Origin: Glomus cerebriforme
Lineage: Eukaryota > Glomeromycota > Glomeromycetes > Glomerales > Glomeraceae
Length of the DNA stretch: 34,190 nucleotides
Direction: 5' to 3'
NCBI GenBank assembly: GCA_003550305.1
Contig: QKYT01000499.1
Location: 3,315 to 37,504, forward strand
The notes beneath the pieces are model-generated. The model saw nothing but the letters and a program-made list of their open reading frames with translations, was not told the DNA's origin and searched no databases. Positions 21,389 through 33,745 of the stretch are shown here, in pieces. Positions within the stretch are counted from its first letter, which is position 1. The number at the start of each line of letters is the position of its first letter. A program made the position numbers and the translations under genes.

Positions 21389-21605
21389 TTTTTTTTTTTA
21401 AAAAAAAAAAATCCGAAAGTTTATTTGGTTTTTGTTTAGAATATTTTGTTTATTTTATTGTTAAAGTATCAATATTTGCTATCAAATAAAAAAAATTACA
21501 TTAATTATAAATTTATTAAATTTTCTTTGTAAATTTTCCTATTTAAAATAAATACATTAAACAAAAATCTGATAAATAATTAAAATAAATAAATCTAATC
21601 CTGGT

Positions 21606-22835
21606 TTATTTTGTAAGTACTTTTTTTCTATTGGTTAGTAATTTTCCAAAGAAAATAAAAAGTAATATGGTATATTTAGTAGTATATTCTTTAACATATA
21701 ATAATAAAGCTTGAGATAGTACAGCTTTTGTAATTTGTGCTTGCATACCCTAAATAATTTTTTATAGAAAATATATTATATATATATAAATAACGATTTA
21801 ACAAATAATAATAATACAAAGATATATAATATTTGACTTTAAAAAATTCTTGTTTACCTTATACCATCCAGGAATACCATCAGATTCTAAAACTTTTCGT
21901 AAAACATCAATAGCTCCAGAATATTTTTGATGTTTCCTAATATTATCATCCACATCATCTATAAATTCATCATCATCTTTTGGTGGTTTCCATTGTAATC
22001 TAACTTTAGCCATAATATAAGGATAAGTAATAATAGTAGCAAGAGTTTTACTTAAAGCTCCCAACCAAAAAATTATACCAGGACTAAGTTGTCCTCCATT
22101 AGCTGATAATCTTTTTGAGATTAAATCCTTAAATCTTTCAAAAGCTCCATAAGTAATAGCAGGATTAATACATAATATTAAACTTGGTTTTAATCCTTTC
22201 CATAAACCTGTAATACCATCATCCGAAATAATTTCTTTTGATGTATTAATTAAATTTTTTCTATATTTACGACTTGTTGTTTGTTGTCTCGTTGTTACTA
22301 CTGATACAGGAATTGTAAATATTTGTGCTAATGCTCCTGCTGAAGCACCTAATAATAATTCAGATATTGTTGACATTGTTTGTTGTTTATTAATACTTTG
22401 ATACCTTGTACGCAAAAATGAATACCAATAAAAATACGCAAAATTTGTTGATGCTACTCCAATTAATCCAGCTGGTAATCCTGCATATAATCCTGATATT
22501 CCTTCTGTTTTAATAATTTTAATAATTGCATCTGTCGTTGATTCATAATATTCATCTACTTTTAAATTCTTTGATGAACTTTTTGATTGTACTTGAAGTC
22601 GAGTTTTTATACTTGGAGAAAAAAAAAAAATAAATAAAAATAAATTAATATCATAGTAGATTAAAAAATCAATATATTTATTAAAAAATATTATATATAA
22701 TCAGTATTTTGATATTTACATATCCAAAGGATAAACAATCATCAAAGCGAAAAGTGCTCCCAAAGAACCTGCTACCGCATTTCCAAAAGGTGAAAGTGGT
22801 GGTAATGTTGTTATTTCTTTTGAAGCTGCTACCAT
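21606..22835 (-). CDS. ANT1: Peroxisomal adenine-nucleotide carrier-like mitochondrial carrier family protein
   Basis: Three exons (22835-22720, 22611-21858, 21749-21606) join in phase to 337 residues. Donors are GTAAAT and GTAAAC; acceptors CCAAG and TTTAG. The three SLC25 repeats carry signature motifs: PLDIIKTRLQ (36-45, split by intron 1), IPVSVVTTRQQT in the second, and YPYIMAKVRLQW in the third. Six transmembrane helices are expected. The start LSPFGNAVAGSLGALFALMI, the Asp-rich loop after the third motif (KPPKDDDEFIDDVDDN) and the ending GWYKGMQAQITKAVLSQALL resemble the peroxisomal ATP/AMP (ANT1, PMP34, PNC) group, which imports ATP for fatty-acid activation. Substrate is inferred from these resemblances; another SLC25 carrier remains possible. 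A T8A8 tract sits 38-53 nt upstream of the ATG. Confidence 0.85.
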
Positions 22836-24292
22836 TGTCGTTATTTTATTTTTCTTTTTAATAATATTTTTCTTTTTTTTAAAAAAAATAATAATAAAAT
22901 AATAATAGAAATAAAAGAAAGAAGAAAAAAAAAAAAAAAAAATTTTTTTTAATAATGGAACTACTATTTATACCTTTACGAAATTCATCTTTTTTTGATT
23001 ATCTTTCCAAATTTCTAATGCTATATGTATTATAACGCATAAAGTGCATTGGCGGATCTGCAATGAATGCAGTAGCCAGTGGGGGTTTGGTCACGCTTCG
23101 CTTTTTATCTGAATTGTGTCAAAATTGATGATGCTTAATAAAGAAATCTCGTGGTATGTTACGAAAATCATAATCATTACATCATATAATCTTAAAAAAA
23201 AAACTTTGCCTCGTTTAATGAGTTTTGTTTTTTTTTTAAGATTTCGCCGTACTTGGACACTAGATCACGTGATATTATACTTTTTAAAAAAATAACTTCA
23301 AATTATAATAAATTCTGCTTGACTTGTTATTTTTATTATTAATAATCATCTGGAAAGGTATATTTGGAACGTAAAAAAAAATTCACTAATAATAATGAGA
23401 AAAATAATGAGAGAAATAGTTGAATAATTAATAAATATAAAACGAACCATCAAACAATTGAACAATTGATTCGTGATATTAATATATTAAAAATAGGTAG
23501 TATATAAGATATATTTTTTTATATATAATATACTATTACGAATCATCATCATCATCAATTGATTAAGGATCTTATAATTTACAAATGTGCATCCTTTCAA
23601 TAATATGTAACTAAAAAATCCCTTATTTTCATAACATTGAAGCTATTAATAAATGGAATCATAAAATGGGATTTAAAAAACATATATATATATACTGTAT
23701 AAAAGAGTTATATTGTACTGTATGTTAATAAATCAATTTCATAAGAATGATGCTCATTCTGATGATGATTTCTTCTGCTTAATCAAAAAATCTTAAACGA
23801 TCAACAATTGATGTCATGATTCATGAATCTTTCCAAATTTACATTTTTTTTTTATTTTTATTTTTTATTTTTATTTTTGTTTTTCGTTTTTCATTATTAT
23901 ACATTACCATATAGTATAATGTACAATATGGTATTAAAATCGTTGGTAATACAATTATTTGGAAGGAATTCTCTTTTTTTTTTTTTTNAAAAAAAAACGA
24001 TTTTATCCTGAAAAAAAAAAAAAAATTTCCCAATATGGTTTAAATTCGCGACTTTTTAAAAATTTTAAACGAATAAATCATCAAAATCATTCGAAGATAT
24101 ATATATAAAAAAAAAAATAACGAAAGCCTTTCTTGTAACATTTACTGCATTTACTCGATTAAATCCTTTGTTATCTTATTTATAACAAAGGATCGCATAT
24201 ATTTTCCCAAAACATTCTTTAAATAATTGTCCGACCCAAAAAAAAAAAAATAATGGGTTAAAATAAATACGAAAAGTAATCTTGATTTAAAA
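22836..24292. other. Intergenic region between carrier and F-box genes
   Basis: No gene is seen. Features are T8A8 at 22873-22888, a GC-richer repeat-like island at about 23049-23110, ATCACGTGAT at 23264-23273, and many A/T runs with an N at about 23987. The apparent ORFs around 23823-24033 are homopolymer artefacts crossing that N. Confidence 0.6.
23049..23110. repeat. Dispersed short repeat fragment
   Basis: This GC-richer island has GGCGGATCTGCAATG and CAGTGGGGGTTTGGTCACG followed by CTTCGCTTTTT. It shares order and words with the island at 10797-10890 (GGATC..., TTGGGGGCTCAGCTACACTTCG). The two are diverged, so this is a tentative family. Confidence 0.35.
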
Positions 24293-26034
24293 TCATGGAC
24301 CCAATACTAAAAGAGGTTTTTTCTTTCCATCAAGATTATAATCTTGAACAAAATAATCGTTCAAATATTCACTACCTCCAAAAAAGAATTCTTGTAATTG
24401 AGAACAACCACAACAAATAATCGCTACATCATCCTGTGTTAAATTAGGACAAACACGAATTCGTAATTTTTCTAAATATCTAAGTCGTGTTAATGTTGGT
24501 GCAATAATCTAATTATAAAAAAAAAAAAAAAAAAATTACAAAGATGTCATTAAAGAAAATATAACATATATACATATATATATATAATTAAAATTACCGT
24601 ATTCGGAATATCTTCGGTACTGGCCAAATAAAATTCTTTTAATTGTGTACATATTGAAACGATCGCGTCTAAATCACGAATTGTAAAATCCGTGGAAGGA
24701 AACAAACTTAATTTTCTTAAATTCCTACAATATCTACCTATACCAGAAATTACTACTTCTTCTGTAATTCGATCACAATTTGATATTTGTAAAGAAGTAA
24801 GAGTACCAGAAATACTTTTAAGTAAAGAAATTATAGGTTCATCAGTGACATAAGGTATAGCAAATAAACAAAGATCACTAATAGGAGGACGACTCTTTTC
24901 AAGTACCCAAAAAGATGAATCAGTAAAATTACAATTATAAAGATGAAGATAAGTTAAATTTTTAGAATTTCTAATACCCAACATGCTTAAAGTAACATCA
25001 GTAACAAGTGGAGTTGAATACTGAAAAGTCACTTTATTAAGCATTTTCAAACGTTCTGCTATCATCAAGAATCCATCATTTGAAAAATTTTCCGCTTTAT
25101 GTAAAGTAAATTGAATAGATTCTATATTTAAACAATAATTAGCTATATCAAATAAAGTTTCATTTGTTACCCCTTCATATGGTTCTAAACTTAAATTATG
25201 AAGATTAGGACATCTAATTGCTACTTGTTTCATTGATAAATCAGTTATATTTCTTAAATTTTGAAGTATTAAAGATTCTAAATTTTTATTTATATTAATA
25301 GCCATTGTAATAATAGAATTATCATAAAGAGTACTACAATCCCAAATATGTATATTCTTCAATCTTGAACAATGTTGTGTTATAAGCATAAAAGTATCAT
25401 TTTGAATTATATTTCCAATATAAATTTCAAGAGTTACAAGATGTTCAGCAGAGATTGCAAGTTGTAAAAATGAATTATTTTTAATGTTCACACAATCACC
25501 AATAGAAAGATGTTCTAATCGATTACATCTTTTAATTACTTGAATTAAAGATTGATCAGTAATATTTGGTAAATTTAATAATTTGAGAGATTTCAAATCT
25601 GAACATTGTCCTGATATTCTACTAAGTATATCATCTTTAAGTTCTTGAACGTAAGAAAAATCAAGATGTTTTAATACTCCACAAGATTCAGATATTAAAC
25701 CCAATTCAGCTGAAGGACAAGAAAGTCTTGATAAATCAAGACTTTGAATAAAACAACCATAAGCATATAAAGTAGCATGTTGTCTCGTTCTAATTAAAGT
25801 TCTAATAAATTTATTAAAAGTTGAAGCGCGTTTCATAAGTGGTTTTTTCCATAATATAGGGGTTGCACAAGTATTCCATAAACGAGATACTAAACAACAA
25901 GTAGCTAAGTCGGTTTGTCTTTCTAAATGTTTTATTATTTCGCATATAATATAAGCTTGGTTTGATAAAGGTGTTTCATAAGTTATTTCGTAGTATTCGG
26001 TCGTTCGCATAACATGATATTGTGATATTGCCAT
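24293..26034 (-). CDS. F-box and leucine-rich-repeat protein
   Basis: Exon 1 is 26034-24598 and exon 2 is 24508-24293, joined in phase (GTAATT donor, ATTAG acceptor) to 550 residues. The F-box lies about residues 25-66: IICEIIKHLERQTDLATCCL then VSRLWNTCATPILW, the usual Skp1-binding pattern. From about 95 onward there are about 15 cysteine-containing LRRs (AMN1/Grr1 type), for example LKSLKLLNLPNITDQSLIQV and LEHLSIGDCVNIKN. Such proteins are substrate receptors of SCF ubiquitin ligases, the LRR arc binding the target. This type is hugely expanded in Rhizophagus-like fungi, so no one-to-one orthologue is claimed. The single intron splits the last LRRs; reading through it gives a truncated product ending in an AT-repeat-encoded tail. 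Confidence 0.9.
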
Positions 26035-29000
26035 ACGTGTGGATTAACAGGTTTTTTTTTTTGTAAATAGTTTACAGTTGTCCCCCTAAGACAATAAATA
26101 TAAACAAATAATAATAAAAGAACCTAAAAAAAAAAAAAAAAATCAAAAAGAGTGAAATACAGAAATACGTAAGAGAAAAATAAAAAAGGAACGAATAAAT
26201 AAGAGTAATGATAATGAAGTTAAAAGGTTAAAAAGAAATAACGCGTAGGGAAGAATATTCTTGGAAAAATCTAGAGTGAAAATATATATATAGAAAAAAA
26301 AAAAAATATATATACATATAATTAATATCACAATACACAAAAAAGCAATCAAAAAGAAAGAATGGGAAGACGAAAGAAGAAAGAATCCAATCAAATTATA
26401 GTAAAAATTCGATGAATTCTTTTACGAATCAGATGGATAAAGTATTTTCTAAGTAATTATCAATGAATTTCAAATGTATAAATATTTATTGAGACTGAAA
26501 AAAATATGAACAGGGATTTTTGTGTTTTTTTTTGGATGTTACACCGATTCCAAAGTAAGTTAAGGTACACAGTAATTATATAATAACGTATGTACATCTT
26601 AATAAAACTTTATTATTTATACCTACATATCTTCTTTTGATCGCTGCAGTCTTGCTTTGACTGCTGCACCTGTTTGGGAGAAAAAAAAAAAAAAAAATTT
26701 CTTAATTATAAAAAAAAAAAAAAAAAAACTTTGTACAACAATAATGGATATAAAAGGTGATGTATAGAAGATAAGTGATAATTTCAGCCCAATCGACTAA
26801 TCAAGAAGAAACTAGAAATTGGACAAGAAAGAAAACGAGAAAATCACACCAAAATATAAAAATACCGTTTGATTAAAGTTAAAACCGGAATTGGAATAAG
26901 TATTCTGCAGGTTTGATTTTGTTTGTGGGGGAGGGCGGGGGAAGGGAATAAGGATTTGTAAAGGAAAAGGAAAAAAAAAAAATCAGACTGCGGTGAATGA
27001 TAAAAGGAATTTAAAATTGAAAAAAATTTTTCTATATGATCTTTTATATAAATTTTTAATATATAAAAAAAAAAAAACTCCTTAAAAAATAGCAACCATA
27101 ACAGAATGCAGAGGTATGAACCAGTCATGGATTTGAACCCTTAGAAAAAAGTATGTTTGTGATCGCAATTTAAATAGATATGCATTGTACATCCATAATC
27201 ATGTTTTCAAAAAAAAAATTGATTTGGGTAAATTGAATTAATGATGAAACTCATTCATTCGGATCCCAATATTGGAAACCGCAATCGCGACACAAATTGT
27301 GAAGTATTCCGAATATTTTAAACGATATTGACAAAAAATAAGTTAAATAAAAATTTGCGCGCTTTCTTCCGTTAGATTCCGTCTTCTTTTTTACTCAATA
27401 AATATTATTTTTAAACTTTTTCACAATTGTACTTCATTAGTTTAATGATAAAAGATGCCTTGTTTTCGTTATGATATCTTTTGTGCTCTTTTTTTTTTTT
27501 CCCTTGCACTAAAAAGTAAAGCACGTTTTTCAACTTATTATAGTCGTATTTTTGATAATTGACAAGTCAAAAAAATCTAGTAATAATATTTTGATTAACA
27601 TGAGATATTTTTAGATTTAATAAAACATTATCGGATTTCAAGTCCAAATTTATACATATATTTTTTTTCATATAAAAATTGGGCGTTAAAAAACAAATAA
27701 AAAATTTCAATGCAAATCTTATCTACTCACATGATCATCCAAAAAAACACTTATTATTCTTACTAAAGGAAATGTATTAAATTCGGTGTGTCCCAGAAAA
27801 TCTAAATTTTATTTGCCATTTTGTTTATTGTTTGGATTAAAAAAAAATGAAATGAATTAAACTTGTATTCTTAAGCCTACTTCTATATTTGTAAAAAAAA
27901 TTTTTGATTGGTTTAATAATAAAACTGTGTTACTATCGAATAAATTCTTTTTTTTAAAAAAAAATATATATATATATGTATATATTTTTTGAAACGTTGT
28001 AATAGAACGTTCTCCTCGAATTCTTGACTATTATTACGCCTTTTAATTCTTTAGATCGATCATCTTTGTTAAATTATTTTAATAATAATAGCCAAAAGAT
28101 CTTGAATGAATATATTGTATTTAATAAATTAATAAATCTTTTTAAAGAAGAAAAAAAAAACATAAAACCACGAAAACTTATCAATTTTCCATATTCGTCC
28201 GTTTCGCCGATCAACTGACTCAATAATAATTATAAATTGCATTACAGTATCGAATCCAAAAATTTCCAAAAATTTCATTATAATGAAATAGTGATATATT
28301 TTATTAATTATATTAAATGAGCCTTTTTTTTATTTTTATTTTTTAATCAAACTTTGTTCCGTTTTATCCTTATCCGAAGCATTTATTAATAGATTAATTA
28401 TTTTTCTTTATACCGATTTATTAATTATAGTCTGAAAACCAAAAGTGGTTTAGTATTTTCCGGTTAAAGGCCTTTGGAATTCTGAATCGAGTAGCTTTAT
28501 TTTTTTTTTTCATTATAATTATATTAATTAATTATATAAGCAATAATCATACATATATCCTAAATTAGAAACTTATATTCTTTTACGCAGTAACTTAATT
28601 TATTTTAATTTAAATTTGATGCTTAACTGATTATATTCAAAAAGATTTTCGGATTTTCTATTGATCCATTTTCCGCATCTCTCTAAAAAAAAAAAAAATT
28701 ATCATCATTATTATAATAAAACGCGTGAATTAAACGCGTAAAATAAAAATTGAGTTATATAATCCATATAAAGTTATTTTATTAGAGGTATTGAACCTCA
28801 CTTGATACTATATACTAACTAGAAATAGCTTGATAAAGTCTAAAAAATTTAATTCGTAAATAATTAATATAGTTGGATTATTTAGGTATTATAATGCTGC
28901 TTATAGTAAACCCGGATGCAGTATTAATTAAAGTTCAGCCAAAAATTTGACAAACATATTAATGATATCATTCACATTTTTAATTTATATATTATCAAAA

Positions 29001-31090
29001 GATTGTTGACAAATTTAGTTGCTAAAATTATCAAATATTTATAATCCTAAAATTTTTTAAATTTACTTGTTTCATAAACAATATATTTTTTTTTTTATCT
29101 AAATATTTATTAGCTTACTCAACATTTTTTAATTATCTGTTTCAGTGATTTTTTAAACAAAAAATAAACAAATCTGAAACATTTATCTAAAGCTAAAATA
29201 AATTTTAGTTTTTTTTTTGTTAAAAATAAAAATTTTCTATATTTAGTGATTAAAAAATTTTTACCAAATTTGTTAAAATTACCATTTAAAGAATAATTTN
29301 TTTNTTTNTTTTTTTNTTTNTTTTTTTTTTTTTTTTAGGTATTATATCTTTATAATTTAATAACTCTTAAATGGTAAGAAAGTAAAAATTACTAATAAAA
29401 TACAATTGAATTTACCTGCAATACTATTTAAGAAATAATAAAACAATACATCCATATTCTTAATATATTTTTTTTTACTGTATATAAAAATCGAAAATGA
29501 TATTTTAAACCTTGCTTGATTCATTAAATAAAGTTATAAAGTAAATAAAAATATACATACACTCTATAATAATAATATAATTTATATATTAAGATAAAAG
29601 ATACCATAAGGGATCCCATCACTTTATTTTATTAATGGAAAATAAAGAAAAACATTTAAAATCCCATAAATTTTAAAAGGTTGGTATTTTTGTAAAGTTG
29701 ATTGAAGGTATATTAAAAGTAAAAGAAACACATAAAAGAAATTCAAGATCAAGAATTTAAATAAAATAATTAATAAACTTATAGAACTCAAGATTCAGAT
29801 CTTTTTAATATTTTATAGAGATTAATTAAATATTTAAAGTTTTTAATAATTTATTTCTTTTTAATTGAAGTTATAAAAGTTCTAAACCTACTAAATCCAA
29901 AATTTACCCTATTTATAATGAAAATTATTTCCAAAATATTTTTTAAAATTTACTTTAGAAATTTATTTCTAACTTTTCCTTTTATATCTTTTTATTTTTA
30001 ACTTTTTCTTATCATGACTTTTATTTTCAATTTTTTCTCCATATTTTATTTTTTACTTTTTATTCTTTTATATCTTTTTCTTAGAATCACATGATTATTA
30101 TATAATTACTATGCCAATTTTATAATTTTTTCATAATTTTTATAGTATAATTTTATTTTTTTTTTTTGTCTATTCTTTGAATTGAACTCATGATTTTCAG
30201 TATTTTTCTTCATATCTTTACTACTTTACTAATTAATCATATTTACAATCTAATTATTTTATTCTTCTTTTTATCCTTTTTTACTATTATATCTAATTAT
30301 ATACTAAATTACTGTTTTTTTATCTATCTTATACCATTATAATATATAGCTTTATATTATTTTTTATTATTAAATTTTTAATGTTAATTAAGTATTTTAT
30401 AGTATAATACTAGTCAAATTATATAAAGTAGTTAAGTAAAATAAATCCAATATAATATTTTTTAATTTATTTTTTAATTTATTTAAAAGAAATATGTAAA
30501 AATATAGTAATATACTATAAAGTAATTTGACTTGGTAGCTCATATCCATTACACAACCTTTTTACCATATCAATAAAAAAAGAATATGCTTTATTTAAAC
30601 AAATAATCTAATAAATTATTACTGTTATATATTTAAAATTATTGAAAAATAGCTTACTTAAAATTACTTACATATAAAATATAAAAAATATGTATATTAT
30701 TTTTATATGCATATTATAATTTAGTTCTAAGTTTAAAATTTAAATATTTATAAAAATATAAATTATTATATTATATATAATAATATTAAGGAAATATCTA
30801 TTTGTAACTATATGGTGATATGTAACAATATATCATCATATAGATTTATAGTGATAAATTAATTATTTGTTACCTAATCATTTTAATTATGTAATTTTTT
30901 CACATACAGTCAATATATAAATAAAATATACTTTCTGTCACATGCTTTAAATTTGATCTCGCTCTTTTTTATTTTATATCGCAATAGAAACAAATGACTC
31001 TTGTAACTTTTCAGGTAATTTTTGTTTGTTTCTTTTGTTTGTTTAAAATAACATTCCACTTCTTTTTTCTGTTTAATAGTTTTCTACAGC
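26035..31090. other. Long AT-rich region without a convincing gene
   Basis: Mostly non-coding. The open frames at 26143-26394, 26844-27128 and 28024-28218 lack domain signal, start at non-ATG codons or translate homopolymers. A terminal-exon-like piece lies at 26623-26669 (minus). A G-rich patch GGGGGAGGGCGGGGGAAGGG lies at 26926-26945. An N-interrupted T run lies at 29300-29336. A short inverted pair AGTCAAATTA / TAATTTGACT lies near 30412 and 30522. Confidence 0.55.
26623..26669 (-). other. Possible terminal exon of an unidentified minus-strand gene
   Basis: A strong pyrimidine tract plus CTCCCAAACAG acceptor precedes 47 nt that could read AAVKARLQRSKEDM and stop (TAG at 26625-26623). The GC content and codon quality exceed the surroundings. 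The other two frames are also open, and no upstream exon could be assigned with confidence in 26700-27200. Confidence 0.2.
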
Positions 31091-31096
31091 TATTTT

Positions 31097-33745
31097 GAAT
31101 ATGAGGATAATTTTCAAGAGCATTAAAATAAAAATTATTACAATCCTCTTGAACTTAATTACTCTTCTGACGAAAATGAAGATAACAATGAAACCTATCC
31201 TCAAATATTTAATAATGACAATAATGATAGATACAAACATCAAGACTTAAATCAAAATTTGGATGAATTGAATAATAATACTCACCCATCAACTAGTCTA
31301 AGTATTGGTATGGAGTTTAATACCTGGGATGATATTGATATAACATTGATTCATTATGTACAACAAACAGGTTTTGTGTAGATTAAAATATGAAAAGCAA
31401 TCTGTAAAGATCATACAACTAGTGTAACATTTGCTTGTGATCGATCTGGGATTTATAAGCCTAAAAAGTTGCTGATATATCTAAACAAAGAAATAAAAGA
31501 AGCAAAAAGTGTAATTGCCAATGTCATATCGCTATTTTTTAACTAGCAAGACGGCAACATCCATATGTTTTAACTTTTGTAATAGAACATAATCATACTT
31601 TACATGCAGATACAAATTATTTTGCATCAGCTTATCATGCTTTATCTAAGGAAATATTTAATGATGTTCAATTTTATACGATTGCAGCAAATCTTGATGC
31701 TAGTATACAATGATAATTACTTAAAGCAAGATATCCAGATAGAATATTTCTTTCAAAAGATTTATCTAATATTATTCAAAAAGCCAAAAGGATAGTACAA
31801 TCAATACCTGGTAATGAACCAGATAATGATACCTCAAATTTATTAAAAGAAATAACATCTTTAAAACAAGATGATCCACTTTGGTTTGTTGATTCATTTA
31901 CTATTAATAACAATCTCACAAGAATCATGTGAATGACGTCTAAACAAATCAATTTATGATTCTTATATTCAGATGTTATTATCTGTGATACTATATTTGG
32001 TACCAATAAATATAACATGTCACTCATGCTATTTATAGGAGTTGATAACAGGAATTGATCAAGATTAATTTCTCAAGCTTTAATTCGAGATGAGCGTCAA
32101 GAATCCTTTTCTTGGATCATGGAGGGTCTTAAAAAAACTACCAATAATACTGCATCTCGTGTTATATTTTCTAATGCAGATCATGCAATGCATAATGCAA
32201 TTGGAGAAAAATTTCCTGAAACATATCTTATGTCATGTATTTTTCATATAAAGCAAAATATTAAAAAACATTTGCGTAGTAAACTTGGTGAGTAATTTCA
32301 AAAATTTCTTATTGCATTTGATATTTTATGTAATACATTAAATACTTAACAATTTCAAGTTAAATGGGAGGATTTAATTAATAAATATAGTATAGCAAAG
32401 CAATATCTTACAGATAATTTATATCCAATATATACAACATAGGCAAAATGTTACATCAATCATGTTTTTAATGCTAGGATGCAAACATCTCAATGTGTAG
32501 AAGGAACTAATGCAGTTATTAAACGAGTAATAGATCATCATAATACTCTTTGTGGATTGTTTTATAATATTGAAAAAAGGATTAAAATAGAGACATTTAA
32601 GGATGATTATAGCAATTGGCATGATACACAATTGCCTACTAGTAATACTTTCACAATAATTAATCAATTCTTTCAAATGTTAACAAAACTTTATCCAAAT
32701 ATTTACATCAGAATTGCTTACATTACAATGACAGCAGATTTAAGATAGCTTTATGTATGATACTAGTCAGTTACTTGATTTTTAGGTACCTATATTATTA
32801 TCATACTAATGAAAAATTAATATATATATAGCGCATTAACGCTACATATATATTAATTTTTCACGTCACTTCATGGTACAGCTGAAAGTATGATACAATA
32901 GTTTTTTAACTTTATTATTTTTATAGAATCAAGATAAATCTAACAATTTGAACAATGAGTTGTCAGAATTAAGTAATGATAATAAATGTATTTATCTTCA
33001 AAAATTAATTCAAGACATTGAACTTTTAAAGATCCTTAAAATTTGGCATGTAACATATGGTCTTCGTGAAAGTAAATCTTCAAATTATGTTGCTATTCTT
33101 AATGATGGATCACACATGTGTATATGTCTTTAGATTGTTTCACGTGGCTTAATCTGTCGCCATTTTTTTAGAGTATTACAAATTTCTGATAAGGCTGTTT
33201 TTGGTATATCTTTGATTGCTAGCAGATGGTATAAAGAAGTTGATAATTTTATTAATATTGAGCACGAAGCTATAAAGAAGAGTATAATATTTCAACATTT
33301 GAATAATATTCGATCCAATCATAAAGTTCATCCTGATAATAAGCATTAAGATTTTAAGAGAAAAAAGTATGGAAAATTATATAGTTTATCAAAAAGGGCA
33401 ATGCATATTTCTATTGATTGTAATGATAATGAAGTTGAAGATTTTCTTGAAAATTATATTAAACAAAAAAAGCATGAATTTGATCATAATAGAGCTTCTG
33501 AATCTAAAGTTGATAAAGAAAATGAAAGTCCAAATGAATAAGAAACTTCAAGTAGAAATAATCCAGTTGTTAATAATTGTACTAAAGGTAGATCTGCAAA
33601 AAAAGTAAGATTTAAGAATGTAGTTGAATCATTTAAAGATAAAAGTAATGTTAAAAGTCGGATATGTCAAAATTGCAAGGAATATGGTGGGTATAATTCA
33701 AGAACATGTATTAAACCATGTGAAAATTGTGGTAATTTACTGTAA
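31097..33745 (+). pseudogene. MULE (Mutator-like) transposase, decayed
   Basis: Three frames follow each other: 31097-31467, 31468-32760 (after a 1-nt slip) and about 32938-33745, the last after an intron-like gap with a TTTTATAG acceptor. An Asp/Asn-rich N-terminus leads to a FAR1/WRKY-like DNA-binding segment (FACDRSGIYKPKK, CNCQCHI, EHNHTLHAD). The DDE core has VIICDTIFGTNKYNMSLMLF (first Asp), RVIFSNADHAMHNAIGEKFP (second Asp), the CIFHIKQNIKKHL block and QCVEGTNAVIKR (Glu). A SWIM-type zinc finger (HMCICL...ICRHFFRVL) and a CCHC-like knuckle (CQNCKEYGGYNSRTC) follow, about 820 codons in all. In the 1.29-kb middle frame there is no indel but ten internal stops (TAA 31540, TGA 31711, TAA 31714, TGA 31930, TGA 31957, TGA 32056, TAA 32293, TAA 32347, TAG 32440, TAG 32746). 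Earlier and later stops are 31124, 31379, 31391, 33131, 33347 and 33539. It cannot encode an active transposase. Confidence 0.8.
32810..32863. repeat. 24-bp-arm hairpin inside the MULE intron-like gap
   Basis: Arm 32810-32833 (TGAAAAATTAATATATATAT then AGCG) pairs with 32840-32863 around a 6-nt loop (CATTAA) with one mismatch. An outer pair TATCATAC (32799-32806) / GTATGATA (32887-32894) frames it. This suggests a small foldback insertion or a structured intron. Confidence 0.8.

Noticed and set aside
23823..24033. Opposed ORFs on both strands
   Set aside because: They translate T/A homopolymers and cross an N; no protein-like composition.
27105..27145. tRNA-like B box (GGTTCAAATCC on minus)
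   Set aside because: The T-stem does not pair properly and no D arm, anticodon arm or acceptor stem can be built around it.
28024..28218. 64-codon plus-strand ORF
   Set aside because: Starts at TTG, has no domain signal and no splice context; most likely chance.
6769..33745. Alternative genetic code or programmed readthrough (TAA/TAG as Gln, TGA as Trp)
   Set aside because: The intact host genes in the same window use ordinary stops and CAA/CAG/TGG normally; transition decay of repeats explains the pattern more simply.
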